A DNA stretch of 64,000 bases from Planctomycetota bacterium (GCA_003671075.1 QWPT01000002.1:1-64000), one strand, 5' to 3'; positions 45,266-54,194 are shown, numbered from the stretch's first letter. Translations and numbers: made by a program. Notes: generated by a model from the letters alone, not told the origin.

Positions 45266-45688
45266 ATGTCCAACCTGATGCCAAAGCGAGTCAAGTTCCG
45301 CAAAGAGCAGCGCGGCAAGCTGAAGGGCAATGCCACGCGTGGCAACTATGTTGCCTTCGGTGACTACGGCCTGCAGACCCTTGAGCCACACTGGCTCACG
45401 GCTCGACAGATCGATGCCGGCCGTATTGCGGCGCAGCACTTCCTTCGTCGTCAAGGCAAGGTCTTCATCCGCGTATTCCCGGACAAGCCCATTTCGAAGA
45501 AGCCCCTGGAAACCCGAATGGGTAAGGGCAAGGCCGAAGTGGATTACTGGGCCGCGCGCATCAAGCCGGGAACGATTCTCTTCGAGATCGCCGGTGTGCC
45601 AGAGGATCTTGCGAAGCAGGCGATGGCCCGCATCGCACACAAGATGCCGGTCAAGTGCCGATTCGTCGGCCGCCGCATCGCCGTCTAA
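45266..45688 (+). CDS. rplP: 50S ribosomal protein L16
   Basis: 140 residues. uL16 positions tRNA in the A and P sites. MPKRVKFRKEQRGKLKG, LTARQIDAGRIAAQHFLRRQ, RPDKPISKKPLETRMGKGKA-like segment and AKQAMARIAHKMPVKCRFVG are canonical. A short run of cgaa repeats lies in the following spacer. Confidence 0.97.
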   Translation: MSNLMPKRVKFRKEQRGKLKGNATRGNYVAFGDYGLQTLEPHWLTARQIDAGRIAAQHFLRRQGKVFIRVFPDKPISKKPLETRMGKGKAEVDYWAARIKPGTILFEIAGVPEDLAKQAMARIAHKMPVKCRFVGRRIAV

Positions 45689-45714
45689 GTAAGTTTCTAG
45701 TCAGTATGTAAGCA

Positions 45715-45732
45715 CGAACGAACGAACGAACG
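45715..45732. repeat. Tetranucleotide run, cgaa x4
   Basis: Four cgaa units and a final cg, 27 bases after the rplP stop and 38 bases ahead of rpmC. Confidence 0.8.
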
Positions 45733-45770
45733 ATTAGTTGCGCGCAACTCGCGCATGAAGAGGCAACACC

Positions 45771-46007
45771 ATGAAGCCTGCCGAAGTAATCAAACTTTCC
45801 ACCGACGACCTCAAGGTTGAGGCCACCCGCCTCCGCCGTGAGCTCTTCGATCTCCGCTGCAAGAGCACGACCGAAAAGGTCGGCGACAACTCCCGCATGG
45901 GCAAGGCCCGCAAGGATCTTGCTCGGGTGCTGACGGAGAACACTGCTCGCAGCAATGCGATCAAGGCCCTGAACAGCGCGAAGAGCACGAAGAGCACGAA
46001 GAACTGA
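45771..46007 (+). CDS. rpmC: 50S ribosomal protein L29
   Basis: 78 residues. uL29, a helical hairpin near the tunnel exit: VIKLSTDDLKVEATRLRREL, FDLRCKSTTEKVGDNSRMGK, ARKDLARVLTEN. The C-terminal end is a short low-complexity run (SAKSTKSTKN) from a 12-base repeat. 8 bases ahead of rpsQ. Confidence 0.95.
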   Translation: MKPAEVIKLSTDDLKVEATRLRRELFDLRCKSTTEKVGDNSRMGKARKDLARVLTENTARSNAIKALNSAKSTKSTKN

Positions 46008-46015
46008 GACGAACC

Positions 46016-46324
46016 ATGCCGACGACCAACGATCTCGTCATTCCCCCGACTTCCCCGCGCCGTATCGGCGTTGTGGAGAGCGACAAGCGAACCAAGACCC
46101 GCAAGGTCGTGATTGCCTATTCCGGCAAGCATGCGAAGTACGGTAAGTACATGCGCAAGCGCACGATCCTGCAGGTTCATGACGAGAAGAACGAGTCGCG
46201 CACTGGCGACCGTGTCGAGGTGGCTGAATGCCGCCCGATTTCCAAGACCAAGTCTTGGGTTCTCATTCGCGTTCTTGAGCGCGCTCCCGATGGTGGCGCG
46301 ATCAACTTCGGCGAGAGCACCTGA
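46016..46324 (+). CDS. rpsQ: 30S ribosomal protein S17
   Basis: 102 residues. uS17, OB-fold: RRIGVVESDKRTKTRKVVIA, YGKYMRKRTILQVHDEKNES, GDRVEVAECRPISKTKSWVL. The N-terminus (MPTTNDLVIPPTSP) and C-terminus are slightly extended compared with the 84-residue E. coli form. An unusual 111-base gap follows with a hairpin. Confidence 0.96.
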   Translation: MPTTNDLVIPPTSPRRIGVVESDKRTKTRKVVIAYSGKHAKYGKYMRKRTILQVHDEKNESRTGDRVEVAECRPISKTKSWVLIRVLERAPDGGAINFGEST

Positions 46325-46404
46325 AGTCAGGACCGCCAAACGGCTTGCTGAACAGTGAGCCCAACAGCGACTAAAAAGACAGCGAAGCATTGATACTGAA
46401 ATCA

Positions 46405-46422
46405 CGCCAGCAAACGCTGGCG
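46405..46422 (+). other. Stem-loop just upstream of rplN
   Basis: Perfect 7-base stem (cgccagc / gctggcg) with an aaac loop, ending 13 bases before the rplN ATG and just ahead of its ribosome site (gatggag). It could affect rplN translation initiation. Confidence 0.45.
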
Positions 46423-46435
46423 ATGGAGCCAAGAA

Positions 46436-46822
46436 ATGATCCAGAAGGAATCACGACTCGAGGTCACCGACAACTCCGGTGCAAAGGAAGCCATGGTCAT
46501 TGGCGTCCTCGGATCCTCGACCGCCACCGGTCGCTTTACCCGTCTCACGATGGGCATCGGCGACCGCGTTGTCTGCACCGTCAAGAAGGCGCTGCCCAAC
46601 GGCGAAGTCAAGGCCGGTGACAAGGTCCAGGCCGTCATCGTCCGTTGCAAGTTTCCAACCCGTCGCGACGACGGCTCGTATGTGCGGTTCGATTCGAACG
46701 CCTGCGTGCTCGTCGACAAGGACGGCAACCCGAAGGGCACTCGCATCTTCGGCGCGGTTGCCCGTGAACTTCGCGAGAAGAACTTTATGAAGATTGTTTC
46801 ACTCGCGACGGAGGTCATCTAA
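46436..46822 (+). CDS. rplN: 50S ribosomal protein L14
   Basis: 128 residues. uL14 at the subunit interface: [60 protein letters not shown]. Canonical and full length. The stop overlaps the rplX start by one base (TAATG). Confidence 0.97.
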   Translation: MIQKESRLEVTDNSGAKEAMVIGVLGSSTATGRFTRLTMGIGDRVVCTVKKALPNGEVKAGDKVQAVIVRCKFPTRRDDGSYVRFDSNACVLVDKDGNPKGTRIFGAVARELREKNFMKIVSLATEVI

Positions 46823-47178
46823 TGCCACGCCACATCCGCAAGGGTGACAATGTCATCGTGACCCGCGGCGCCTCCAAGGGCGTCATCGGGGAGATCCTCC
46901 GCGTCGTCGACGAGGGTGATCGGGTCGTCGTCAAGGGTGTCAACATCCAGACGAAGCACCTCAAGCCAAGCCAGTCGCGTCCGAAGGGCATGATCCTCAA
47001 GGAGGAAGGCCCGATCGACGCATCCAATGTCAGCCCAGTTGTTGACGGCAAGGCGACCCGTGTGCGCTTCGTAACGAAGCCCGACGGATCGAAGTCGCGC
47101 GTTGCCGTGCGCGGTGGCAAGGAACTGCACCAGTTGCGCGGCCCTAAGAAGCCGGTTGCGAAGGCTGCCAAGAAGTAA
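46822..47178 (+). CDS. rplX: 50S ribosomal protein L24
   Basis: 118 residues. uL24, KOW motif HIRKGDNVIVTRGASKGVIG; followed by VVVKGVNIQTKHLKPSQSRP and the basic C-terminal half (KKPVAKAAKK). An assembly initiator of the 50S. Translationally coupled to rplN; 101 bases separate it from rplE. Confidence 0.96.
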   Translation: MPRHIRKGDNVIVTRGASKGVIGEILRVVDEGDRVVVKGVNIQTKHLKPSQSRPKGMILKEEGPIDASNVSPVVDGKATRVRFVTKPDGSKSRVAVRGGKELHQLRGPKKPVAKAAKK

Positions 47179-47279
47179 ACGAAGTGTGGAACCACGCGGC
47201 GACCTCGCCGTGAACAAGTCACCATCAGCAGAAGATTGCCAAGGTCGCGCATCGCGCGACACAGCACAAGGAACGATTT

Positions 47280-47879
47280 ATGGCATACGTCAAGCGAAAC
47301 TACCCCCGACTCCAGCAGGCCTACATCGACACCGTCGGTCCGAAGGCGATCCAGGAGTTCGGTCTCAACAACCCGCACCAGCTGCCGCGGCTCATCAAGG
47401 TTGTGGTCAATGCTGGTATCGGCAAGTACCTCGACAACGCGAAGCTGAAGCCTGAAGTTCGTGATCAGTTCATCAAGAACTTCGCGACCATCACCGGCCA
47501 GAAGCCCATCATGATCATCGCCAAGAAGGCAGTCGCCCAGTTCCGTGTTCGCGAAGGTATGCCGTCGGCCTTTATGGTCACGCTGCGTCGCGATCGGATG
47601 TGGCACTTCACGGATCGACTGATCAACCTCGCGATTCCTCGTATCAAGGACTTCCGCGGTGTCAAGGAGAAGTCCTTCGACATGGGCGGGTCTTACTCGA
47701 TGGGATTGACCGAACAGGCCGTTTGGCCTGAGATCAACATGGCCAACGCCACCATCACTCACGGCATGCACATCACATTCGTGTTCGAGAATTCGAATCC
47801 GAAGATGAGCCGCTTTGTGCTTTCCGAACTCGGAATGCCCTTTGTGAAGCCGGAAGAGCGCAAGCAGAAGAAGTCGTGA
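47280..47879 (+). CDS. rplE: 50S ribosomal protein L5
   Basis: 199 residues. uL5 binds 5S rRNA. KVVVNAGIGKYLDNAKLKPE, TGQKPIMIIAKKAVAQFRVR, FRGVKEKSFDMGGSYSMGLT and the C-terminal helix match. About 20 residues longer than E. coli L5, mostly at the N-terminus (YVKRNYPRLQQAYID) and C-terminus. Confidence 0.97.
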   Translation: MAYVKRNYPRLQQAYIDTVGPKAIQEFGLNNPHQLPRLIKVVVNAGIGKYLDNAKLKPEVRDQFIKNFATITGQKPIMIIAKKAVAQFRVREGMPSAFMVTLRRDRMWHFTDRLINLAIPRIKDFRGVKEKSFDMGGSYSMGLTEQAVWPEINMANATITHGMHITFVFENSNPKMSRFVLSELGMPFVKPEERKQKKS

Positions 47880-47885
47880 TTTCAC

Positions 47886-47909
47886 GGCGCGGAGATGTTT
47901 CCCCGCGCC
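47886..47909 (+). other. GC-rich stem-loop after rplE
   Basis: Seven-base stem ggcgcgg / ccgcgcc, 7 bases after the rplE stop. No T run follows, so it is more likely an mRNA stability or pause element than a terminator. Confidence 0.4.
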
Positions 47910-47921
47910 CGAGACTGAACC

Positions 47922-47947
47922 GATCCGACGAAGTAATCGTCGGCTCT
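47922..47947 (+). other. 26-base hairpin element, copy ahead of rpsN
   Basis: gatccgacgaagtaatcgtc continuing cggctct. A perfect 7-base stem (ccgacga / tcgtcgg) with loop agtaa. 22 of 26 bases match the copy ahead of rplF (48727) and the following bases (ttagag / ttctaagag) are also alike. It ends 28 bases before the rpsN ATG. Confidence 0.75.
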
Positions 47948-47975
47948 TAGAGAAGCAGAACACGGAACCCACCAC

Positions 47976-48161
47976 ATGGCCAGCACGCGAACCTTCAACA
48001 AGATGAAGCGCAAGCCCAAGTTCAGCTCGCGAGCGGAAGTCCGTTGCGAGATCACCGGGCGCAAGCGCGGTGTGTATCGCAAGTTCCGTATTTGCCGTCA
48101 TATGCTGCGTGAGCTTGCGCTCCAGGGAATGATCCCTGGCATGCGTAAAGCCAGTTGGTGA
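47976..48161 (+). CDS. rpsN: 30S ribosomal protein S14, short form with lost zinc ligands
   Basis: 61 residues, the size of the zinc-ribbon (Z) form of uS14, ending in the usual LALQGMIPGMRKASW. The zinc ribbon needs two CxxC pairs. Here they read Cys24-x-x-Thr27 (RCEITG) and Cys40-x-x-Met43 (ICRHM), so each pair keeps only one Cys. The protein is therefore probably zinc-free despite the short length. The rest (KFSSRAEVRCEITGRKRGVY) is normal. Confidence 0.96.
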   Translation: MASTRTFNKMKRKPKFSSRAEVRCEITGRKRGVYRKFRICRHMLRELALQGMIPGMRKASW

Positions 48162-48232
48162 CCGAACCAGAACGAACCTGATCAGATCGACCCTCCCCGC
48201 GGAATGCCGCAGGGGAGTAGGAGCCAAAAGAA

Positions 48233-48631
48233 ATGTCCGTTCAAGATCTCACCGCCGACATGCTCACCCGCATCCGCAACGCCGTGCGGAACCGCGAGAA
48301 GTCTGTCGTCGTGATTAGCAACAAGCTCAATCGTGGCGTCGCCGCTGTTCTCAAGACCGAGGGTTACATCTCAGACTTTGAGTTCGTGGCCGACGGCCGA
48401 CAGGGCATCATTCGCGTGGTGCTGAAGTACGGCGTCCGCGGTGAGAACATCATCAACGAAATCCGCCGCGTGTCGAAGTCGGGACGCCGAACCTATTCGC
48501 CGGTTGGGGATCTTCCCCGTCCGCTGCAGGGCCTCGGTATCTCGATCGTTTCGACGAGCAGCGGAATCATGTCCGATCGCAAGGCCCGTGAGCAGCGCGT
48601 CGGCGGCGAAGTCGTCGCCACCGTTTGCTGA
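48233..48631 (+). CDS. rpsH: 30S ribosomal protein S8
   Basis: 132 residues. uS8 organises the central domain of 16S rRNA. DLTADMLTRIRNAVRNREKS, ILKTEGYISDFEF-like segment and the C-terminal GLGISIVSTSSGIMSDRKAR and RVGGEVVATVC match. The stop codon lies inside a 13-base tandem repeat. Confidence 0.97.
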   Translation: MSVQDLTADMLTRIRNAVRNREKSVVVISNKLNRGVAAVLKTEGYISDFEFVADGRQGIIRVVLKYGVRGENIINEIRRVSKSGRRTYSPVGDLPRPLQGLGISIVSTSSGIMSDRKAREQRVGGEVVATVC

Positions 48632-48662
48632 TTCGGTCTGCTGATTCGGTCTGCTGATTGGT
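48626..48662. repeat. 13-base tandem array covering the rpsH stop
   Basis: Two exact tgctgattcggtc units and a third shortened one. The rpsH TGA (48629-48631) lies in the first unit. Confidence 0.8.
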
Positions 48663-48726
48663 GTGAGGTTTGGTTCGCGCATCGGCCAGCGGTTCGATTC
48701 GCGAGTCGGTTTGCGAAGTGCGTAGT

Positions 48727-48752
48727 GATCCGTCGAAGTAGTCGTCGGATCC
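48727..48752 (+). other. 26-base hairpin element, copy ahead of rplF
   Basis: gatccgtcgaagtagtcgtc continuing ggatcc: a 10-base stem with one mismatch (gatccgtcga / tcgtcggatc) and a 5-base loop. 22 of 26 identical with the 47922 copy, 19 of 26 with each unit at 43624. It ends 33 bases before rplF. Confidence 0.75.
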
Positions 48753-48785
48753 TTCTAAGAGTGCAGAGTCCGACAGGAGCAAGTC

Positions 48786-49355
48786 ATGTCGCGCATCGGT
48801 AAGAAGCCCATTCTCGTCCCCGGCACCTGCAAGGTCGCTGTGAACGCCAACACCCACGAGGTCGCGATCACTGGACCCAAGGGTGACACCCTCAAGGTCG
48901 TCTATCGCCCCGAGATTTCTGTTGTCTGGAACGAGAAGGAGCGCCAAATCGTCTGTTCGACCGACATGGCGCGCCTCGACGAAGGCAACCGGAAGGCGTA
49001 CTGGGGTACCACCCGCGCCAATCTCAACAACTGCATCAAGGGCGTCACCGAGGGATACTCGGAGAAGCTCGAGGTTGTCGGTGTTGGTTACTCGGTGAAG
49101 GTCAACGGCAAGAAGCTCGACCTGAAGCTCGGGTACGCCAACCTGATTACGCTCATGATCCCACTCGGGGTCAAGGTCGATATCACGACCGAAGGCGGTA
49201 TCTTCGTGAACATCAGCGGTGCGGACCGCCAGCGCGTCGGCGAGTTCGCCGCAGCCATCCGTTCGCAGCGCAAGCCTGAGCCATACAACGGCAAGGGAAT
49301 CAAGTACTTCGGTGAGACCATCATTCGCAAGCAAGGCAAGGCGACCGGCGGCTAA
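48786..49355 (+). CDS. rplF: 50S ribosomal protein L6
   Basis: 189 residues. uL6 near the factor-binding site: MSRIGKKPILVPGTCKVAVN, LEVVGVGYSVKVNGKKLDLK, and the C-terminal EPYNGKGIKYFGETIIRKQG. About 10 residues longer than the E. coli form. Confidence 0.97.
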   Translation: MSRIGKKPILVPGTCKVAVNANTHEVAITGPKGDTLKVVYRPEISVVWNEKERQIVCSTDMARLDEGNRKAYWGTTRANLNNCIKGVTEGYSEKLEVVGVGYSVKVNGKKLDLKLGYANLITLMIPLGVKVDITTEGGIFVNISGADRQRVGEFAAAIRSQRKPEPYNGKGIKYFGETIIRKQGKATGG

Positions 49356-49455
49356 TGCCACGGGTTGCAGATTCTGAGAAGAATCCGTGTACCGATCAGG
49401 TCTCCCGACCAGGCATTCCGACAGTTGACCGCAAGAAGCTAGAAGGCAGCAAACC

Positions 49456-49815
49456 ATGAATCGCACGACCAACAAGCGCGTCCGACGAGCCCGCCGCAAG
49501 CAAGGAATCCGCAAGGACATCCTCGGCCTGCCCGATCGACCGCGTCTATCCGTGTTCCGCTCCCTGAACCACGTTTACGCGCAGGTGATTGACGACCTGA
49601 CCGGCAAGACCCTCGCGTCGGCAAGCACGCGCGACAAGGGATTCCCGGATAAGGGCGCGAAGATGTCCGAGGCCACCGCCGTCGGCAAGCTCGTTGCCGA
49701 GCGCGCGAAGGAGAAGGGCGTTTCGAAGGTTGTTTTCGACCGCAATGGTTACCTCTATCACGGTCGCGTGAAGGCGCTGGCAGACGGCGCGCGCGAGGCC
49801 GGACTTCAGTTCTGA
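49456..49815 (+). CDS. rplR: 50S ribosomal protein L18
   Basis: 119 residues. uL18 carries 5S rRNA: basic N-terminus ([20 protein letters not shown]), [20 protein letters not shown], and the C-terminal [20 protein letters not shown]. Typical length. Confidence 0.97.
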   Translation: MNRTTNKRVRRARRKQGIRKDILGLPDRPRLSVFRSLNHVYAQVIDDLTGKTLASASTRDKGFPDKGAKMSEATAVGKLVAERAKEKGVSKVVFDRNGYLYHGRVKALADGAREAGLQF

Positions 49816-49876
49816 TCGATTCCGCTCCCGCTTACGCGCTATGACAGCGCGAGGCGATTGAAGACTGGTTCAAGCT

Positions 49877-50623
49877 ATGGCAGAGATCATCGACGAATCC
49901 TCATCCATCGAGTCGACTACGGTCGGCGTTTACCGCACCTCGTCGACCGTCGCAGGCGGTCGCCGTTTCAGCTTCTCGGCGATGGTCGTCGTCGGCGACC
50001 GTCACGGTCGCTCTGGCGTCGGCTATGCCAAGTCGAATCAGGTGCCCCAGGCCATCGAGAAGGCGCAGAAGGAAGGTCGTCGCAAGATGACTGGCTTCCA
50101 GCTGCAGGGGAAGACGATTCCCCACTTGGTTGTTGGTCGCTTCGGCGCCACGACCGTGAAGCTGATGCCCGCAGCCCCTGGTACCGGCGTCATCGCTGGC
50201 GCCGCGGTGCGAGCGGTCCTCGAAATGATTGGTGTGCAGGATTGCCTGACTAAGGTCTATGGATCCAGCAACCCGAAGAACGTGGTCAAGGCGACCGTTG
50301 ACGCCCTTGGAACACTTCGCACCCGCCAGCAGGTCGAGGCCCTTCGCGGCGTCAGCTTGCCTGAGACCGGTGTGGAAGTTGCGATCAAGCGCGGAATGGC
50401 CTTCATGCCGCAGACCAAGGGTGGCGAGCGCATGGCTGCTCCGAAGAACACCGTTGGCGAAGAGAATCGCCGTGGTGGTCGCGGTGGTCCGCGCGGTGGC
50501 GGCGGCGGTGGCGGATACCGTGGTGGTGGGGGCGGTGGTGGTGGCGGTCCTCGTCGTCCCGACGGCGATGCGTCCTCTGCTCCGGCTGCTGCGCCTTCTG
50601 CACCTCCGGCGCCTTCTGCCTGA
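49877..50623 (+). CDS. rpsE: 30S ribosomal protein S5 with a Gly-rich extension
   Basis: 248 residues against ~165 in E. coli. The double-stranded RNA-binding and core domains are complete (FSFSAMVVVGDRHGRSGVGY, KLMPAAPGTGVIAGAAVRAV, MIGVQDCLTKVYGSSNPKNV). From about residue 195 a Gly/Arg run (RGGRGGPRGGGGGGGYRG and similar) leads to an Ala/Pro/Ser end. uS5 helps decode accurately and unwinds mRNA at the entry site; the RGG-like tail could add RNA binding. The gene normally following, rpmD, is absent. Confidence 0.96.
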   Translation: MAEIIDESSSIESTTVGVYRTSSTVAGGRRFSFSAMVVVGDRHGRSGVGYAKSNQVPQAIEKAQKEGRRKMTGFQLQGKTIPHLVVGRFGATTVKLMPAAPGTGVIAGAAVRAVLEMIGVQDCLTKVYGSSNPKNVVKATVDALGTLRTRQQVEALRGVSLPETGVEVAIKRGMAFMPQTKGGERMAAPKNTVGEENRRGGRGGPRGGGGGGGYRGGGGGGGGGPRRPDGDASSAPAAAPSAPPAPSA

Positions 50624-50778
50624 TGAATGGCCAAAGTACGCGCATGCATCTGTATGCGCTCATTGACGGCGGTCGAAGTTCTTAGTTCCTTCGACGCAGC
50701 CCAACAAGTCACGAGTAGTAACGAACACACCCTGCGATTTCCCGGCGGTCCGAACCGCTGTTCTGGAGAGTTCCAGTC

Positions 50779-51231
50779 ATGATGATCCAAGACATCACCG
50801 CCAAGGTAGGACCGCACAAGAAGAGCAAGCGCGTTGGTCGCGGCGAAGGCAGCGGTCGCGGCGGTACTTCCGGTCGCGGTCACAAAGGTGCCAAGAGCCG
50901 CGCGGGTTGGACCAGCCGCCCGGCCTACGCCGGTGGCGCGACGCCATTTGCGCGTCGCTTCCCCAAGCGTGGTTTCTCCAATGCGGGCTTCCGCACTGAT
51001 TACTACGTGATCAATGTCCGCGACCTTGATAAGCACTTCAAGGACGGCGCCAACATCGACATCGAGACCTTGGTCAAGCTCGGCATGATTCCCAACGCCA
51101 AGCTTGGGCTCAAGGTTCTTGGAACCGGCGAGCTCAAGAAGAAGCTCACTGTCGTCGCAGCTGCTTTCAGCGCAACGGCGAAGAGCAAGATCGAGGCTGC
51201 TGGTGGTTCGTGCACCGAAGCGTCGAAGTAA
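50779..51231 (+). CDS. rplO: 50S ribosomal protein L15
   Basis: 150 residues; ATG at 50779 or 50782. uL15: KKSKRVGRGEGSGRGGTSGR, PFARRFPKRGFSNAGFRTDY and the C-terminal SATAKSKIEAAGGSCTEA match. It follows rpsE after 155 bases with no L30 gene between. Confidence 0.96.
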   Translation: MMIQDITAKVGPHKKSKRVGRGEGSGRGGTSGRGHKGAKSRAGWTSRPAYAGGATPFARRFPKRGFSNAGFRTDYYVINVRDLDKHFKDGANIDIETLVKLGMIPNAKLGLKVLGTGELKKKLTVVAAAFSATAKSKIEAAGGSCTEASK

Positions 51232-51246
51232 GCGAAACAACTTCCG

Positions 51247-51268
51247 ACCCGAGATCACTTTCTCGGGT
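51247..51268 (+). other. Stem-loop between rplO and secY
   Basis: Perfect 8-base stem acccgaga / tctcgggt with a 6-base loop, 16 bases after the rplO stop. No T run follows. Confidence 0.45.
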
Positions 51269-51359
51269 GTATCCCGTAATGGTGGCCTGAGAAGGCGACC
51301 ACGAGTTCGTGAAGTTTGACGCTCGCGGCTTCGCGACGAAATGACGACCCGAGACCCTG

Positions 51360-52775
51360 ATGTTTCAAGCCTTCGCGAACATCTTCCGAATCCCTGAGCT
51401 CCGTCGGCGCGTGTTTTTCACGCTCGGATTGCTTGCCATTTATCGCATTGGCTTTGTGATCCCGCTGGTAGGCGTGGATCAGACTGCCTTGAAGGAAGCC
51501 GCAGAGAAGGCCAGCCAGGGCGGATCGGGCTTCGGCCGAATCCTTGAGTACGCGTCGATCTTCTCCGGCGGAAGCCTGCAGCAGTCGACGATCTTCGGAC
51601 TCGGAATCATGCCGTACATCACGGCTTCGATCATCTTCCAGCTGCTCACCACTGTGTGGAAGCCGCTGCAGGAGCTCAAGAAGGACGGGACCTCCGGCCA
51701 GACCAAGATCAACGAGTACACCCGCTATGCGGCGGTCGGACTTTGCTTGGTTCAGGGCGTGATGTGGCTCTCCTATCTCCGTCAGTCGGGTCTGGTTCAG
51801 CCGAACTTCCTCGTGGGCGGTGGCATGATCACCTTCTACGCGGCTGGCGTTGCGGGCCTGACCGCAGGTAGTCTCTTCCTGATGTGGCTTGGCGAGCAGA
51901 TCGACAAGTACGGCATCGGAAACGGCATCTCGCTCATCCTCACCGCGGGCATTCTTTCGCGCATGCCGTCGGCGGTCAGTTGGGTTTGGGAAAATTTCGA
52001 TCCATCCATCAATGCCGAGAGTGGCAAGTTGAGTCCAGTTGGACTCATGCTCATCATCGGCGGCTTCGTGTTCGTGATCGCGGGTGCGATCGTGATTACC
52101 GTTGCCCAGCGGCGCATCCCGATTCAGCAGGCGAAGCACACCCGTGGTCGTCGCGTGTTCGGTGGCCAGCGACAGTATCTGCCGCTTCGTCTCAACCACG
52201 CTGGCGTCATGCCGATCGTGTTCGCCAGTTCGCTGATGATCTTCCCGTCGAGCATCTTTGCTTGGCTGCAGACTCGCGCGATTCAGGGCGGTTCGGCTGA
52301 ATGGTGGCAGCTCACCACCAGCTTCCTGGCCATTAACAGCGAGATGGGCAAGTTCCCGTACATCTTCTGTGAGATCCTCATGATCTTCTTCTTCAGCTAC
52401 TTCTGGACCACCGTGCAGTTCAGCCCGGATGAGATGTCGAAGCAGTTGAAGCAGAGCGGCTCGTTCATTCCTGGGTACCGCCCGGGACCGCGTACCGCTG
52501 AGTACCTCGAGACGGTGATGGAGCGCATTACTTATGTCGGCGCTGGCTTCCTCGCAGCGATCGCGGTCATCCCGACCGTGGTGAGCTCGAGCATGGGCAT
52601 CCCGCCGTTCGTTTCGCAGTTCCTTGGCGGCACGGGCTTGCTCATCGTCGTCAGCGTTGGTCTTGATCTCATTCAGCGCATTGAGGCCAATCTGCTCATG
52701 CGCAACTATTCGGGCTTCCTTGCCCAGGGTGCCAACGACAGCAAGTCGCCGCGCATTCGGAGCCGAACGAGTTGA
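51360..52775 (+). CDS. secY: Protein translocase subunit SecY
   Basis: 471 residues, ten transmembrane helices by eye. Main channel of the Sec machinery. The N-terminal FQAFANIFRIPELRRRVFFT, plug region GIMPYITASIIFQLL, and QLKQSGSFIPGYRPGPRTAE cytoplasmic loop are canonical. Length is a little above the E. coli 443. It stops one base before map starts; adk, usually between them, is missing. Confidence 0.97.
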   Translation: MFQAFANIFRIPELRRRVFFTLGLLAIYRIGFVIPLVGVDQTALKEAAEKASQGGSGFGRILEYASIFSGGSLQQSTIFGLGIMPYITASIIFQLLTTVWKPLQELKKDGTSGQTKINEYTRYAAVGLCLVQGVMWLSYLRQSGLVQPNFLVGGGMITFYAAGVAGLTAGSLFLMWLGEQIDKYGIGNGISLILTAGILSRMPSAVSWVWENFDPSINAESGKLSPVGLMLIIGGFVFVIAGAIVITVAQRRIPIQQAKHTRGRRVFGGQRQYLPLRLNHAGVMPIVFASSLMIFPSSIFAWLQTRAIQGGSAEWWQLTTSFLAINSEMGKFPYIFCEILMIFFFSYFWTTVQFSPDEMSKQLKQSGSFIPGYRPGPRTAEYLETVMERITYVGAGFLAAIAVIPTVVSSSMGIPPFVSQFLGGTGLLIVVSVGLDLIQRIEANLLMRNYSGFLAQGANDSKSPRIRSRTS

Positions 52776-52776
52776 C

Positions 52777-53805
52777 ATGAATCTCGGCGTCACCATGGCC
52801 CATGCGCGAAATGCGCGTACCCACCGCGGTGGCTCCCGAGCATTGCACGGCGGAGCAGTTGCGCCGTCGGCATCGACAAAAAAGCCCGCTCTTGCCCTTC
52901 GCTCGACTGAGGATGTTGCTGGGATTCGCCGGGCTGGCGAAGTCGTTGCCGATGCCCTCGCGGCCGCGCGTCGCGCATGCGTGGCGGGAGCGACGACGGC
53001 AGAGCTCGACAGCGTAGTTCGCGCATCGATTGTTGCTGCGGGCGGCGAGCCAGCGTTCCTCGGCTATCGCGGCAACGCTGTCGCGAACATGCACGATCGA
53101 CCGGCGTTTCCTGCGGCAAGTTGCATTTCAGTCAACGAAGAATTGGTGCACGGCGTTCCGGGCCAACGCGAGATCTGCGATGGCGACATCGTGACCATCG
53201 ATGTTGGCGTTCGACTCGCTGGCTGGTGTGCGGATAGCGCGATCACGGTGTGCGTCGGCGCGGTTGACGACGGCGCTCGCGCGCTGGTTGCCTGCTCTCA
53301 GCGCATGCTCGATCACGCCGTTCGTTCCATACGACCAGGCCTGCGTTGGAGCGAGATCGCTTGCGAGTTGGAGCGTATTGCCGTCGACGGCGGATTCACC
53401 ATCGCGGTGGATTTCGTTGGCCACGGCATTGGCCGCGAATTGCATGAGCCTCCGCAGGTTCCTTGTTGCGTCGATTCGTCGTACCTGCAGCGCGGCGACT
53501 TCACACTGCGTCCTGGAATGGTGCTGGCCATCGAACCGATGATCGTGTTCGAGACCGCGCGGCGCAACGACCTGGGCGAAATGCTCAATCCGGCCGTGAC
53601 TCTTGCGAACGATGGTTGGACCGTCACCGTGAATTCAGGCGCGCGCAGCTGCCATGTAGAGCACACCGTTGCTGTGACCCGCGACGGCGCCGAGGTTCTC
53701 ACCGCTCCTCGAGCAAACGCGTCGGACATTTCCACATCCGCCGGCGCTTCGAACAAATCACCAACATCAGCTGGTGCGCATCATTTCGCGCACCGTGCCT
53801 GTTAA
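52777..53805 (+). CDS. map: Methionine aminopeptidase, type I, with N-terminal extension
   Basis: 342 residues from ATG 52777, one base after the secY stop (52795 is an alternative). Removes N-terminal Met. Metal ligands in order: Asp in [11 protein letters not shown], Asp in WCADSAITV, His in [17 protein letters not shown], Glu in VLAIEPM and Glu in HVEHTVAVT. The first ~45 residues ([20 protein letters not shown]) and last ~30 are extra relative to the 264-residue E. coli enzyme and look disordered; the catalytic core starts near [16 protein letters not shown]. Confidence 0.93.
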   Translation: MNLGVTMAHARNARTHRGGSRALHGGAVAPSASTKKPALALRSTEDVAGIRRAGEVVADALAAARRACVAGATTAELDSVVRASIVAAGGEPAFLGYRGNAVANMHDRPAFPAASCISVNEELVHGVPGQREICDGDIVTIDVGVRLAGWCADSAITVCVGAVDDGARALVACSQRMLDHAVRSIRPGLRWSEIACELERIAVDGGFTIAVDFVGHGIGRELHEPPQVPCCVDSSYLQRGDFTLRPGMVLAIEPMIVFETARRNDLGEMLNPAVTLANDGWTVTVNSGARSCHVEHTVAVTRDGAEVLTAPRANASDISTSAGASNKSPTSAGAHHFAHRAC

Positions 53806-53860
53806 ACCACCCCGCAGACCCGCAACGAGATCAGACCCCCGAACACAGGCCCTACGACAG

Positions 53861-54076
53861 ATGCCGAAGGAAGACAAGATCACGCTCGACGCTGAGGTTA
53901 CTGAGGCTCTGCCAGACGCCATGTTTAAGGTGCGTCTGCAGAACGATCAGCAGATCATCGCGTACGTCAGCGGAAAAATGCGGAAGTTTTTCATCCGCAT
54001 CCTGCCTGGCGATCGCGTCACCGTTGAGATGAGCCCCTACGACATGACCAAGGGCCGCATCGTCTATCGCTACTGA
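53861..54076 (+). CDS. infA: Translation initiation factor IF-1
   Basis: 71 residues from ATG 53861; the open frame from 53774 overlaps map and lacks family likeness. OB fold: [40 protein letters not shown] and [12 protein letters not shown] are standard. Blocks the A site during initiation. 55 bases after map. Confidence 0.96.
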   Translation: MPKEDKITLDAEVTEALPDAMFKVRLQNDQQIIAYVSGKMRKFFIRILPGDRVTVEMSPYDMTKGRIVYRY

Positions 54077-54194
54077 GCGATGGAACCCAAGACCGAGAAC
54101 TTCTCACCACACCCGCAAACACTCTGGCCGTTCACGAGAATTTCCTCGTCGTACGAGTCAGAACAGCCAGAGAATCGCAGACCGGAGTCCCACC

